Part shown: one piece after another, positions 36,598-36,913 of the stretch
How positions within the stretch are numbered: the first letter of the stretch is position 1
Layout of the letters: each line of letters starts with the position of its first letter
NCBI GenBank assembly: GCA_012031635.1
Contig: JAAUUE010000004.1
Coordinates: 1 to 36,913 of the forward strand
Source: Coleofasciculaceae cyanobacterium SM2_1_6
Lineage (GTDB): Bacteria > Cyanobacteriota > Cyanobacteriia > Cyanobacteriales > JAAUUE01
DNA length: 36,913 bases
Reading direction: 5' to 3'
Program-made: the position numbers and the translations under genes
The notes under the pieces: generated by a model
Databases searched by the model: none
What the model was told of the DNA's origin: nothing
Seen by the model: the letters and a program-made list of their open reading frames with translations, nothing else

Positions 36598-36702
36598 AGA
36601 GAATTAACTATAGCAGGATTTATATACTTGTATGTCTTTGAGGGCTGAGCGGAGTCGAAGCCCACCGATTATGAAATGTAGTAATTTTGGGGAGGTTAGA
36701 CG

Positions 36703-36912
36703 GTGGCAATTAGTTTGTTAGTGCGATCGGATACGGAGCAAGAGCAACGTTTAATTATGCCGGGAACCTATGACTGGCAGCAGTTTGAGGCTCTGGAGAT
36801 ACTGTTGGCAGAATCTGTAGGTGTGCGGATTACTTATCTAGATGGAGCGATCGAGCTAATGACTGTTGGTGAACCCCATGAATTGATCAAATCTTTGATA
36901 GGAATGTTTTAG
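36703..36912 (+). CDS. Uma2 family (PF05685, DUF820) nuclease-like protein, N-terminal part at window edge
   Basis: TYDWQQFEALEILLAESVGVRITYLDGAIELMTVGEPHELIKSLIGM. Confidence 0.7.
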   Translation: MAISLLVRSDTEQEQRLIMPGTYDWQQFEALEILLAESVGVRITYLDGAIELMTVGEPHELIKSLIGMF

Positions 36913-36913
36913 A

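Overview
The window is cyanobacterial chromosomal DNA, judged by many HIP1-like GCGATCGC sites and by psbD, CpcT-family, NIL-ferredoxin, DUF1823 and DUF3110 genes. Housekeeping and photosynthesis loci recognised: apt, psbD as a stand-alone copy without psbC, gcvPA, murQ, an Fe-S-type photolyase/cryptochrome, an NlpC/P60 hydrolase, a TxlA/HCF164-like thioredoxin, a PP2C phosphatase and a PAS/GAF/GGDEF protein. The left edge carries a sugar-nucleotide cassette: a TPP-dependent E1 alpha/beta pair, a GDP-mannose-dehydratase-like SDR and an HddA-like GHMP kinase. The accessory island at about 4.0-7.85 kb is the best candidate for something undescribed. It holds a stand-alone Era-like GTPase followed by two small uncharacterised ORFs, one with an amphipathic/hydrophobic C-terminal helix. 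A divergent remnant with a vMAP-type HTH and a premature amber stop lies next to it, along with antitoxin-like ORFs and a short GHMP-kinase scrap. Non-coding structure is rich: heptanucleotide repeat arrays running up to start codons, several small elements with terminal inverted repeats (three different ~95-bp types with TATAGY...RCTATA ends), a 12-bp satellite, and a duplicated 3' fragment of the GGDEF gene. At least six single-base frameshifts interrupt otherwise conserved genes (CpcT-like, DppB-like, LCP x3, M50 protease); these may be sequencing errors or real decay. No tRNA, rRNA, CRISPR array or intact IS element was recognised. All identifications are by eye from motifs; no database search was run.
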